A stretch of DNA of 13,820 bases from HGM04593 sp045613945. GTDB lineage: Bacteria; Bacteroidota; Bacteroidia; Bacteroidales; Bacteroidaceae. Location of the stretch: positions 1-13,820 of the forward strand of contig JAZLBZ010000009.1 of the NCBI GenBank assembly GCA_045613945.1, written 5' to 3'. The notes beneath the pieces were generated by a model that was not told the DNA's origin, ran no database searches, and worked only from the letters and a program-made list of their open reading frames with translations. The translations under genes and the position numbers were made by a program. Shown here piece by piece: positions 7,226 to 13,820 of the stretch. Every line of letters starts with the position of its first letter. The stretch's first letter is position 1.

Positions 7226-8068
7226 ATGGTACTAATAGCAGATTGCGGTTCTACAAAAACCGATTGGGTATTGTGCGAAGGTGACGAAGTCATTGTAAGA
7301 GCCAGGACACAGGGAGTAAACCCCACTCATCAGGAGAGTGAGGAGATTTTTAACATCCTCTCGGCCGAACTTACCAATGAGATAACCACACACACGCCCG
7401 AGAAAATATACTTCTACGGAGCCGGCTGTGCATACGAGACAGCCAACAACCGTATGCGTCAGGCACTTGCAAAAATATTCTCGACAAAAGAGATAGAAAT
7501 CAACAGCGACTTGCTGGCGGCTGCACGCGCACTTTGTAAACACGAAGAAGGCATTGCCTGCATTCTGGGAACGGGTTCAAACTCCTGCCTATTCGACGGC
7601 GAGAAAATCATTGATAACACACCATCGCTCGGATATATTCTTGGCGATGAAGGCAGCGGCGCACATCTTGGCAGGCAACTGCTGAGCGACTGCATAAAAA
7701 AGCAGTTGCCAAGCAAGATACGCGAGAAGTTCTTTGAGCAATACGAACTCAACATAGCAACCATCCTCGAGAAAACCTATCACAGTTCACTACCCAACCG
7801 CTGGCTTGCAAGTTTCACTCCATTTTTGAGCGAGTACAAGAACCTGCCAGAGATAAACACTATGCTCAAGGAGTGTTTCAAGCAGTTTTTCCAGCGCAAC
7901 ACAATGACCTACAGACGCTCTTGGCTGCCAATACACATCATTGGCAACATAGGTGTCCACTTCAGCGAGGAGATTAAGGAGACCGCTGAGAGTCTTGGAT
8001 TGTCAATTGGAAACATCGTAGACAGCCCAATGGACGGTTTGATTGAATATCATAAACAAAACAGATAA
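7226..8068 (+). CDS. BadF/BadG/BcrA-type amino-sugar kinase (NagK/MurK-like)
   Basis: 280 residues, the usual length of Bacteroidales members of this ASKHA-fold kinase family. The phosphate-1 loop DCGSTKTDW is at 6-14. ASP95 in NSDLLAAAR is the likely catalytic base. The phosphate-2 loop GTGSNSC is at 115-121 and GDEGSGAHLG at 140-149; these are hallmark motifs of N-acetylglucosamine and N-acetylmuramic acid kinases. The reaction is ATP-dependent phosphorylation of an amino sugar in the cytoplasm. The AmpG-like permease just upstream supports a cell-wall sugar as substrate, but no murQ, nagA or nagB is in the window, so GlcNAc versus MurNAc is not decided. The start at 7226 places the P-loop at residue 6, as expected. 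The gene is 5 bases upstream of the FKBP gene, probably in one transcript. Confidence 0.87.
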   Translation: MVLIADCGSTKTDWVLCEGDEVIVRARTQGVNPTHQESEEIFNILSAELTNEITTHTPEKIYFYGAGCAYETANNRMRQALAKIFSTKEIEINSDLLAAARALCKHEEGIACILGTGSNSCLFDGEKIIDNTPSLGYILGDEGSGAHLGRQLLSDCIKKQLPSKIREKFFEQYELNIATILEKTYHSSLPNRWLASFTPFLSEYKNLPEINTMLKECFKQFFQRNTMTYRRSWLPIHIIGNIGVHFSEEIKETAESLGLSIGNIVDSPMDGLIEYHKQNR

Positions 8069-8073
8069 CAATT

Positions 8074-9105
8074 ATGAAAAAAATTCTTTTATCAATTTTC
8101 GTATGCCTTGCGACAGTGGCAGTATCATGCGGCTGCAAGGAGAACAAAGCCAACAATGCACTTCTGCTCTCAAAGAATGAGAAGATTGACACATTGTCAT
8201 ACATCGTAGGTCTGGACGTTGCCAACAGCATTGAAAAGAACATGATTCCAATGTTCAAGGTAGACTATGATGTAATGCTGTCAACATTGATACAGGCGCT
8301 TGACCCCAACGCCACAATCAAGGTTGAAGGCGAGGAGTTCAACATGGAGAACTTCCGCGAGATTGGCGACAAATACATGACCGCCGAATTCAGAGGACGA
8401 GTAATGAATGCGCAGTCAGACACTACAGGCACCGCAACCATCTATGCCAACGATAAGGAGAAAAATATTATCTCCGCTATCCTGGGCGCCGACATTGCAT
8501 ACAGCGTATCAAACGTTCAGTTCAACCTCGAAAAGCGCTCACTTGTAACCGCTATCAACGAGGTTCACAATGGCAAGGGAAGGTTTACCGATGAATTCTC
8601 AAGAGAGTACGTACAGAACTACTTTACAGTTGTTATACCCGAGCAGAACAAGAAAGAGTCAGAGGCTTGGCTTGCCGAGATAGAGAAGCAGGAGGGCGTG
8701 AACAAGACCGAGAGCGGTATTCTCTATAAGATTGTAAATGCCGGCGACAACAATATCAAGGCTGTAAACGATGAGGATGTTGTAAAGGTACTCTACACAG
8801 GCCGCACAAAGGATGGCAAGGTTTTCGACAGCAACCGTTGGGCCGACATGCCACAGCAGCGCCAGGAGATGATAAAGTCATACCAGCCCGACCAGGAAAA
8901 CATTGACAACCCAATCGAGTTCCCTCTCAACCGCGTAATCAAAGGCTGGACCGAGGGTATGAAACTCATTGGCAAGGGTGGCAGAATCATCTTGTGGATT
9001 CCATCAGAACTCGCTTATGGCGAAAGAGGCGCAGGCCAGGACATTGGTCCAAACCAGGCATTGTGCTTTGATGTAGAACTCCTTGAGGTGACAACAAGCA
9101 AATAA
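8074..9105 (+). CDS. FKBP-type peptidyl-prolyl isomerase, lipoprotein
   Basis: 343 residues. The N-terminus MKKILLSIFVCLATVAVS-C19 is a lipoprotein signal with lipidation most likely at Cys19; a second Cys follows at 21. Residues about 38-100 (DTLSYIVGLDVANSIEKN) and about 127-200 (NIISAILGADIAYSVSN) look like two copies of the FKBP N-terminal dimerisation/chaperone domain. The FKBP catalytic domain spans about 214-340: VLYTG (Tyr241), FDSN (Asp252), VIKGWTEGM (Trp292), ELAYGERGAG (Tyr315) and CFDVELLEV. It should speed proline cis-trans isomerisation and folding of envelope proteins. Residues 255-280 form a Gln/Pro-rich insertion between FDSN and EFPLNRVI, longer than in typical FKBPs. It ends an apparent kinase-FKBP operon at a strong terminator; a functional link to the kinase is not evident. 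Confidence 0.93.
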   Translation: MKKILLSIFVCLATVAVSCGCKENKANNALLLSKNEKIDTLSYIVGLDVANSIEKNMIPMFKVDYDVMLSTLIQALDPNATIKVEGEEFNMENFREIGDKYMTAEFRGRVMNAQSDTTGTATIYANDKEKNIISAILGADIAYSVSNVQFNLEKRSLVTAINEVHNGKGRFTDEFSREYVQNYFTVVIPEQNKKESEAWLAEIEKQEGVNKTESGILYKIVNAGDNNIKAVNDEDVVKVLYTGRTKDGKVFDSNRWADMPQQRQEMIKSYQPDQENIDNPIEFPLNRVIKGWTEGMKLIGKGGRIILWIPSELAYGERGAGQDIGPNQALCFDVELLEVTTSK

Positions 9106-9124
9106 GAAGACAGCACACAACAGA

Positions 9125-9155
9125 CAGTCGGCGCACCCGAGTGCGCCGGCTGTTT
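9125..9155 (+). terminator. Intrinsic terminator after the FKBP gene
   Basis: A 12-bp GC-rich stem forms between CAGTCGGCGCAC (9125-9136) and GTGCGCCGGCTG (9141-9152), with one G-T pair and a CCGA loop, followed by TTT. The T-run is short, but the stem is very stable and sits 20 bases after the stop codon. Confidence 0.75.
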
Positions 9156-9210
9156 CAATATAAATATTAAGTTTAATTATATCTATTACATATACTACCG
9201 AAAAAAGCAT

Positions 9211-9218
9211 TATCTTTG
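9211..9218 (+). promoter_or_regulatory. Probable -7 element of the fabD operon
   Basis: TATCTTTG is an exact match to TAnnTTTG, 28 bases before the fabD ATG, in an AT-rich segment just after the upstream terminator. The spacing gives a leader of about 20 nt. No TTG box is visible at the right distance; the closest is TTA at 9186-9188. Confidence 0.6.
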
Positions 9219-9246
9219 TAGAATAATAAGCAAAAACAATGCAAAT

Positions 9247-10122
9247 ATGAAAGCCTACGTATTCACAGGACAAGGAGCCCAGTTCAGTGGAATGGGAAAG
9301 GAACTCTATGACACAAACCCCATTGCAAGGGAGTATTTCGAAAAGGCGAACGAGATATTGGGTTTCCGCATAACAGATATAATGTTCACCGGCAGCGACG
9401 AGGAACTGAGACAGACAAAGGTAACACAGCCTGCAGTCTTTCTGCACTCGGTGATTTCGGCTATTGCCCAGGGCGAGGATTTCAAGCCCGGAATGGTTGC
9501 CGGACACTCACTTGGTGAGTTCTCTGCACTCACTGCAGCCGGCGCGCTAACCTTTGAGGATGGATTGAAACTTGTATACACACGCGCACAGGCAATGCAA
9601 AAGGCCTGCGAGATGCAGCAATCAACAATGGCAGCCATCCTGGGACTCGACGATGAGACCGTAGAAACAATCTGCAACGAGATAAGCAGCGCCGGCGACA
9701 TAGTGCTGGCGGCAAACTACAACTGCCCAGGCCAAGTAGTAATATCGGGCAGTACTGAGGGAGTTGAAAAGGCCTGCGAGAAACTGAAAGAGGCCGGTGC
9801 AAAGCGCGCACTACCGCTGAGCGTGAGCGGAGCGTTCCACTCCCCTTTCATGCAGCCAGCCAAAGAGGAACTCGAGGCAGCCATCAACGCCATTGAACTA
9901 TCGGCTCCACGCTGCCCGGTATACCAGAATGTCGACGGCAAGCCATACACATCACCACAGGAAATAAAAGCAAACCTCATTGCACAACTTACAGCGCCTG
10001 TACGCTGGACAAAGACAATACAGCAGATGATTGCCGACGGCGCAAGCGAATTTATCGAGTGCGGACCGGGCAATGTACAGCAAGGACTTATTAAAAAGAT
10101 AAAGGCCTCAATGGGCGAATAA
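9247..10122 (+). CDS. fabD: Malonyl-CoA:ACP transacylase
   Basis: FabD transfers malonyl from CoA to acyl carrier protein, which provides the extender unit for type II fatty-acid synthesis in the cytoplasm. At 291 residues it is close to the usual 300-310. The oxyanion loop FTGQGAQFSGMG is at 6-17, the nucleophile elbow AGHSLGEFSA is at 85-94 with Ser88, the malonyl-binding Arg113 lies in YTRAQAMQ, and the catalytic His198 lies in SGAFHSPFM. The C-terminal ECGPGNVQQGLIKK is also a family signature. No other fab gene is nearby, so it is detached from a fatty-acid cluster. It is first in a probable operon and is followed 18 bases later by the GH13 gene. Confidence 0.96.
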   Translation: MKAYVFTGQGAQFSGMGKELYDTNPIAREYFEKANEILGFRITDIMFTGSDEELRQTKVTQPAVFLHSVISAIAQGEDFKPGMVAGHSLGEFSALTAAGALTFEDGLKLVYTRAQAMQKACEMQQSTMAAILGLDDETVETICNEISSAGDIVLAANYNCPGQVVISGSTEGVEKACEKLKEAGAKRALPLSVSGAFHSPFMQPAKEELEAAINAIELSAPRCPVYQNVDGKPYTSPQEIKANLIAQLTAPVRWTKTIQQMIADGASEFIECGPGNVQQGLIKKIKASMGE

Positions 10123-10140
10123 TCAATAAAGAACACAAAA

Positions 10141-11826
10141 ATGTCACGAATAATAATCTACCAGCTTCTGCCACGTCTTTTTGGCAACAGCAATGCACAA
10201 TGCGTTACAGGCGGAACAATTGAACAGAACGGATGCGGCAAGTTCAATGACATAACCACAAAGGCATTGAAAGCAATACGAGACCTGGGTGCCACCCATG
10301 TATGGTACACAGGCGTCATAGAGCACACCACACGTACCGACTACAGCAAGCATGGCATCCCAACCGACCACCCTGCCATTGTCAAGGGCGAGGCTGGTTC
10401 GCCATATGCAATAAAGGACTACTACGACAACGACCCCGACTTGGCGGTGAACGTAGAGAAACGTCGTGAGGAATTCAAGGCGCTTATTGACCGTACCCAC
10501 AAGGCCGGCATGAAGGTCATTATGGACTTCATCCCCAACCACGTGGCACGCCACTACTGCAGCGACAACACCCCAAAGGGCACATACAGTTTTGGCGAGC
10601 ACGATGACAAGAACACCTTCTTCGTGGGCCACAACAACTTCTACTATCTTGGCAATCACTCCTATGGCTGCAACATTGATGCAAAGGACTGCGCCAACGA
10701 GGAGTACACCGAGACACCATTACGTGCAACAGGAAATGACTGCTTTGGTTCTCCGGGCCGCAACGACTGGTACGACACCGTAAAACTCAACTACGGCATT
10801 GACTACCGCACAGGCAACCGCCGTTTCTCTCCCGTCCCCAATACATGGGTAAAAATGCTCAAGATTCTTCAGTACTGGGCATCGCAGGGCATTGACGGTT
10901 TCCGCTGCGACATGGTAGAGATGACACCGGTTGAGTTCTGGGCCTGGGCAGTTCCCAAGATAAAGGAGGAGTTCCCAGGAATCATCTTCATTGGCGAGAT
11001 ATACCAGCCACACATCTACCGCTCATTCATCAAAGATGGTCATTTCGACTACCTCTATGACAAGGTAGGCCTTTACGACACTCTGCGCGCAGTAATGAAC
11101 GGACAGACATCGGCAAATGACATCAGTTATCCGCTGCAGAGCACTGCCGACATACGTCATAATATGCTCACCTTCCTCGAGAACCACGATGAGCAGCGCA
11201 TTGCATCGGACTTCTTCGCAGCAAAGGCCGAACGCGCGCTTGCCGCACTCATTGTCTCAACAACAACAGGCACCGAACCATTCATGCTCTATGCAGGACA
11301 GGAACTTGGCGAGCGTGGAATGGACAAGGAGGGTTACAGCGGCGTTGACGGACGCACAACAATCTTTGACTACTGGAGCGTTGACACATTGCGCCGCTGG
11401 AAAGGCAATGGCGACTACAAGGGCACAGAACTGACCGATGACGAGAAAGCACTACAGTCATTCTATGCACACCTGCTGAACCTCTGCAACAGTGACGAGG
11501 CATTGCGCTGCGGTCAGTTCTACGGCCTGCAGTACGCCAACCCTCAGAGCGAGCAGTACGACAGCCACCACATATTCTCATACCTCAGAGGCACAGAGAA
11601 TGAGTTGCTGCTCATTGCCACAAACTTCAGCGACAATGCAAAGGAGTGTGGCATCATCATCCCCGAGGAGGCTTTTGCCTATTTTGGAATAACACACAAC
11701 AATAACACATACAATGCCGTTGAATTATTGACCGGCGAGCAATTGCAGTCACCACTCAACCCTTACGACAAGATTGCGGTTACAATCCCAGCCAACAGCG
11801 GAGTAATTATTAAATTTAACATCTGA
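10141..11826 (+). CDS. GH13 alpha-amylase-family glycoside hydrolase, cytoplasmic
   Basis: 561 residues, without a signal peptide: the protein starts directly on the first barrel strand (IIIYQLLPRLFGN). The four GH13 regions are present. Region I is MDFIPNH (Asp129, His134), region II is GFRCDMVEM with nucleophile Asp257, region III is IFIGEIY with acid/base Glu286, and region IV is FLENHDEQR with Asp350. A long insert at about 60-100 (DYSKHGIPTDH...DYYDNDPD) and another at about 140-230 form the B-domain side. A beta-rich C-terminal domain (about 455-561) carries the usual ending NSGVIIKFNI. It should hydrolyse or rearrange alpha-glucans such as glycogen or imported malto-oligosaccharides; the subfamily is not assigned. 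Eighteen bases after fabD and 2 bases before the next gene suggest co-transcription, an odd mix of lipid and glycan functions. Confidence 0.92.
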   Translation: MSRIIIYQLLPRLFGNSNAQCVTGGTIEQNGCGKFNDITTKALKAIRDLGATHVWYTGVIEHTTRTDYSKHGIPTDHPAIVKGEAGSPYAIKDYYDNDPDLAVNVEKRREEFKALIDRTHKAGMKVIMDFIPNHVARHYCSDNTPKGTYSFGEHDDKNTFFVGHNNFYYLGNHSYGCNIDAKDCANEEYTETPLRATGNDCFGSPGRNDWYDTVKLNYGIDYRTGNRRFSPVPNTWVKMLKILQYWASQGIDGFRCDMVEMTPVEFWAWAVPKIKEEFPGIIFIGEIYQPHIYRSFIKDGHFDYLYDKVGLYDTLRAVMNGQTSANDISYPLQSTADIRHNMLTFLENHDEQRIASDFFAAKAERALAALIVSTTTGTEPFMLYAGQELGERGMDKEGYSGVDGRTTIFDYWSVDTLRRWKGNGDYKGTELTDDEKALQSFYAHLLNLCNSDEALRCGQFYGLQYANPQSEQYDSHHIFSYLRGTENELLLIATNFSDNAKECGIIIPEEAFAYFGITHNNNTYNAVELLTGEQLQSPLNPYDKIAVTIPANSGVIIKFNI

Positions 11827-11828
11827 TT

Positions 11829-12485
11829 ATGAAGAAGATTCTTTTGTCAATAATGCTTTTCATCAGTTGCGCGACAGCCTTTGCCCAAGCGGAACTCAAT
11901 GACAGCATAGTTGAATACATAGTAAAGAATGAACGCCAATATTTCAACGAAATAACACAGCTGTACAACAATGACGACCCAATGCTGAGTGTTGACGACA
12001 TCGCGCTCATCTACTACGGACAGGCATTCCTGCCACAATACAATCCCGGTAAGGACGAGAACGAAAAGGCACTGAAGAAACTCTACGAGGCAAAGAAGAA
12101 CATCGAAGTATACAATACAGCCAAGAAGATTCTCTCGTACAACCCAGTGAGCCTCAATGCTTTGTTCAGCATTTACATTGTATCAAAAGAACTAGACAAG
12201 AGCAACGAGGAGTGCGCATCATACCTCAAGAAGTACCAGGGTATCATTGACATGATATGCCATTATGGCGACGGCAAGAGCAGCGAGACCCCATTCCGCA
12301 TAATTACCCCCGACGACCAGGAGTACATTATGTTTGGAAAGCTGCAGATTGAGAACGTCATTTCGCAGACACTCGACACCGAGACGCTGTGCAACATCGT
12401 CACCGTTCAGCCGTCAGAGAAATTTCCGGGACGCTGCGTCTATTTCGACTTGACACTGTTCCTCTCACAAGCAGCAAGAGAATAA
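11829..12485 (+). CDS. Exported DUF4919-like protein of unknown function
   Basis: 218 residues. A Sec signal peptide occupies about 1-20 (MKKILLSIMLFISCATAFAQ, cut near AFA). No lipobox is obvious, since the Cys at 14 lies mid-core and is not in a standard context. The mature part is mostly helical, with acidic and Lys-rich stretches and the motif IALIYYGQAFLPQYNP at about 58-73, which I recognise as typical of the Bacteroidetes DUF4919 family (TPR-like helices seem plausible around 80-150). No catalytic residues are seen and no function is known to me. It starts 2 bases after the GH13 stop, so translation is probably coupled. The hairpin after its stop may end part of the transcripts. Confidence 0.75.
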   Translation: MKKILLSIMLFISCATAFAQAELNDSIVEYIVKNERQYFNEITQLYNNDDPMLSVDDIALIYYGQAFLPQYNPGKDENEKALKKLYEAKKNIEVYNTAKKILSYNPVSLNALFSIYIVSKELDKSNEECASYLKKYQGIIDMICHYGDGKSSETPFRIITPDDQEYIMFGKLQIENVISQTLDTETLCNIVTVQPSEKFPGRCVYFDLTLFLSQAARE

Positions 12486-12498
12486 CAGCACACATCCA

Positions 12499-12524
12499 AT
12501 GAGCCTCCTAACGGAGGCTCATTT
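12499..12524 (+). terminator. Intercistronic hairpin, possible leaky terminator before lrgAB
   Basis: ATGAGCCTCC (12499-12508) and GGAGGCTCAT (12513-12522) form a perfect 10-bp stem with a TAAC loop. Only TT follows, so termination may be partial. It begins 13 bases after the DUF4919-like stop and ends 18 bases before the lrgA start, and no separate -7 box is found in between. This suggests read-through into lrgAB at a reduced level or a processing site. Confidence 0.65.
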
Positions 12525-12540
12525 ACACACTGCACCAACC

Positions 12541-12903
12541 ATGAAATACATTATACAGTTTGAGATAATACTCGCCATATCCCTTGTTGGCGAACTGTTA
12601 AACCGTATCATTCCACTCCCCATACCGGCAAGCATCTACGGCATGGCAATCCTCTTCACAGCATTGTGCTGCGGGTTCATCAAACTCTCTGCAGTAAAGG
12701 AGACCGGCCATTTTCTCGTGCAGATAATGCCCATGCTCTTCATTCCCGCCACAGTAGGCCTGCTCGAATCGTGGGATGTCATGCAAAGTTTCCTCACTGC
12801 AATAATAGTAATCTCACTTGTTTCTACAGTACTTGTAACTCTCGCATCGGGTCACGCCACGCAATTCATCATCAACCTGAAGAAAAAAGATAAAAAGAAA
12901 TGA
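12541..12903 (+). CDS. lrgA: LrgA/CidA-family holin-like membrane protein
   Basis: 120 residues with about four hydrophobic helices. The first-helix end LVGELLNRIIPLPIPASIYGM and the later MLFIPATVGLLESWDVM are the family signature (PIPxSxxGM and MLFxPAxVGxM/L). An in-frame ATG at 12499 would add 14 residues, but it lies in the left arm of a 10-bp hairpin and the added peptide (SLLTEAHLHTAPT) does not fit the family, so the start at 12541 is preferred. LrgA works with LrgB: in Staphylococcus the pair opposes murein hydrolase activity, and in Bacillus and Streptococcus relatives it imports pyruvate. Which applies here is not shown by the sequence. Confidence 0.9.
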   Translation: MKYIIQFEIILAISLVGELLNRIIPLPIPASIYGMAILFTALCCGFIKLSAVKETGHFLVQIMPMLFIPATVGLLESWDVMQSFLTAIIVISLVSTVLVTLASGHATQFIINLKKKDKKK

Positions 12904-13592
12904 AAGAGATTCTGGGCAATTCGCTGTTCTTTGGAGTTGGAATAAGCGTTGGCACATACATTCTTGGCACAATTATAAAGAAAAGAGTAAACTTCTTTCT
13001 CTTCAACCCACTGCTGCTCGCAATAACCATGACAATAGCCACACTGCTTGTCACCGGTATCGAGTACAGCCAGTACAACAATGGAGCAAAATACCTGAGT
13101 TATCTGCTCACACCCGCCACTGTAGCGCTCGCCATCCCACTCTACGAGCAGGTATCAATACTAAAGAAGAACCTGACGGCAATACTCATAGGTATTGCAT
13201 CGGGCGTCATCACAAGCGGTTTCTCAATCTTTGGCATGGCACTGCTCTTTGGGTTAGGACACGCCCAGTACGTCACATTACTCCCCAAATCCATCACCAC
13301 TGCAATAGGCATAGGCCTTTCACAGGAACTTGACGGCTATGTCGCCATTACAGTATCGGCAATTATGATAACAGGCCTGTTCGGCAACATCGCGGGCGGA
13401 GTCCTATGCCGCATCCTGGGAATTAAAGACCCAATTGCAAAAGGCATAGCGATTGGTACTGCATCACACGTCATGGGAACAGCAAAGGCTATGGAACTCG
13501 GCAAGGTAGAGGGGGCAATGAGCAGCCTCTCGGTTGCCGTAGCCGGCGCAATGACAGTTGGCGCTGCAATACTTTTTCAGGGATTGATATAA
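12900..13592 (+). CDS. lrgB: LrgB-family membrane protein
   Basis: 230 residues, the usual LrgB length, almost all membrane helices. Signature stretches are YLLTPATVALAIPLYEQ (about 68-84), TLLPKSITTAIGIGLS (about 126-141) and GIAIGTASHVMGTAKAMELG (about 187-206). The ATG overlaps the lrgA stop as ATGA, so the two are translationally coupled and expected to act as one membrane complex. Homologous fused LrgAB proteins in plant plastids carry glycolate and glycerate, so a small organic-acid transport role is a real alternative to murein hydrolase control. Confidence 0.95.
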   Translation: MKEILGNSLFFGVGISVGTYILGTIIKKRVNFFLFNPLLLAITMTIATLLVTGIEYSQYNNGAKYLSYLLTPATVALAIPLYEQVSILKKNLTAILIGIASGVITSGFSIFGMALLFGLGHAQYVTLLPKSITTAIGIGLSQELDGYVAITVSAIMITGLFGNIAGGVLCRILGIKDPIAKGIAIGTASHVMGTAKAMELGKVEGAMSSLSVAVAGAMTVGAAILFQGLI

Positions 13593-13596
13593 AACA

Positions 13597-13640
13597 CCCC
13601 GACTGTACAGACTGAGCCGGCTCACCAGCAAAAGTTGGGG
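13597..13640. other. Structured segment after lrgB, possible terminator or element end
   Basis: A perfect 12-base palindrome TGAGCCGGCTCA (13613-13624) follows an 8-base palindrome CTGTACAG (13603-13610). Both are enclosed by CCCCGAC (13597-13603) and GTTGGGG (13634-13640), which can pair over 7 bp with one G-T pair. No T-run follows, so a plain intrinsic terminator is not certain. If the next gene belongs to an insertion sequence, the element's left end would lie in or near this segment. Confidence 0.45.
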
Positions 13641-13664
13641 GATGATATAAAAATATTATCTTCG
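13635..13664 (+). promoter_or_regulatory. Bacteroidetes promoter (-33 TTG, -7 TATCTTCG) before the last gene
   Basis: TTG at 13635-13637 and TATCTTCG at 13657-13664 are separated by 19 bases, within the 19-21 spacing of Bacteroidetes sigma-ABfr promoters. The start codon at 13687 is 22 bases downstream of the -7 box. This is the best-formed promoter in the window. Confidence 0.65.
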
Positions 13665-13686
13665 CGTTATTAAAAAAAGCAAGAAT

Positions 13687-13820
13687 ATGCAGGACGAAAA
13701 GATATTGATTGAGTTGGCCCGTCTGATACTGCCTTCCGGTTTTGTGGAGAATTTCAAGATAACAAGTATAGTCAGCAATGAGAGTGATGTCGAGATGTCT
13801 CTTGACGAGTTTGAAAACAT
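13687..13820 (+). CDS. Start of a possible IS-encoded N-terminal transposase ORF (runs off the window)
   Basis: The frame is open from the ATG at 13687 to the window end (44 codons plus two bases), starting MQDEKILIELARLILPSGFV and continuing ENFKITSIVSNES...MSLDEFEN. The pattern L-(x)-(x)-L-ILP-(x)-G-(x)-(x)-(x)-F-(x)-I, then an acidic strand, resembles the small first ORF (about 110-120 aa) of two-ORF Bacteroidetes insertion sequences, called ISAon1-type N-terminal region proteins. That small protein precedes the catalytic transposase ORF. The match is from memory of a short pattern, so an unrelated small protein cannot be excluded. A good promoter precedes it. Confidence 0.4.
   Translation, partial: MQDEKILIELARLILPSGFVENFKITSIVSNESDVEMSLDEFEN

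Noticed and set aside
9004..9507. 167-codon minus-strand ORF across the FKBP-fabD junction
   Set aside because: It covers the terminator, the promoter and two well-supported genes, and its Cys-rich product resembles no family.
10144..10659. 171-codon minus-strand ORF inside the GH13 gene
   Set aside because: The product is Val/Cys-rich with no domain, as expected from antisense reading of a biased coding frame; the sense frame has complete GH13 motifs.
12499..12540. Longer lrgA start adding 14 residues
   Set aside because: The ATG is inside a perfect hairpin and the added residues do not fit the LrgA family; the start at 12541 does.

Overview
The window looks like chromosomal DNA from a member of the order Bacteroidales (Bacteroides/Prevotella-like). 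The reasons are promoter -7 elements of the Bacteroidetes type (TAnnTTTG), A-rich leaders with little Shine-Dalgarno sequence, FKBP-type and DUF4919-like exported proteins, a C-terminal tail typical of secreted Bacteroidales proteins, and an IS3-type transposase tail. The genus cannot be fixed from sequence reading alone.

Layout. At 1-175 is the 3' end of an IS3-family insertion sequence (transposase C-terminus plus probable terminal repeat). At 236-3850 (minus strand) is a 1204-aa secreted modular protein: signal peptide, PCMD-like N-terminal module, four tandem Ig-like repeats, two copies of a GEVED-like module and a short conserved C-terminal tail. It faces away from a divergent NADP-type glutamate dehydrogenase gene (gdhA, 4201-5535) across a 350-bp AT-rich control region. 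After a clear terminator come an AmpG-like MFS permease (5683-6963), a noncoding block of three 85-bp tandem repeats that each carry a promoter-like element, a BadF/NagK-type sugar kinase (7226-8068) and an FKBP-type prolyl isomerase lipoprotein (8074-9105), which ends at a second terminator. A new promoter then starts a probable operon: fabD (9247-10122), a cytoplasmic GH13 alpha-amylase-family enzyme (10141-11826), an exported DUF4919-like protein (11829-12485), an intercistronic hairpin, and lrgA-lrgB (12541-13592, overlapping by ATGA). The window closes with a structured intergenic segment, a well-formed promoter and the first 44 codons of a gene that resembles the small N-terminal ORF of Bacteroidetes insertion sequences.

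Functional reading. The permease-kinase pair suggests uptake and phosphorylation of a cell-wall-derived amino sugar or muropeptide. GdhA provides ammonia assimilation. FabD supplies malonyl-ACP for fatty-acid synthesis. The GH13 enzyme probably acts on intracellular glycogen or malto-oligosaccharides. LrgAB is a membrane pair linked in other bacteria to murein hydrolase control or pyruvate/glycolate transport. Most genes are ordinary core functions. I see no convincing undescribed multi-gene system. The most unusual items are the triplicated 85-bp promoter repeat before the kinase gene, the recombination-prone repeat architecture of the giant secreted protein, and the hairpin inside the fabD-lrgAB run.
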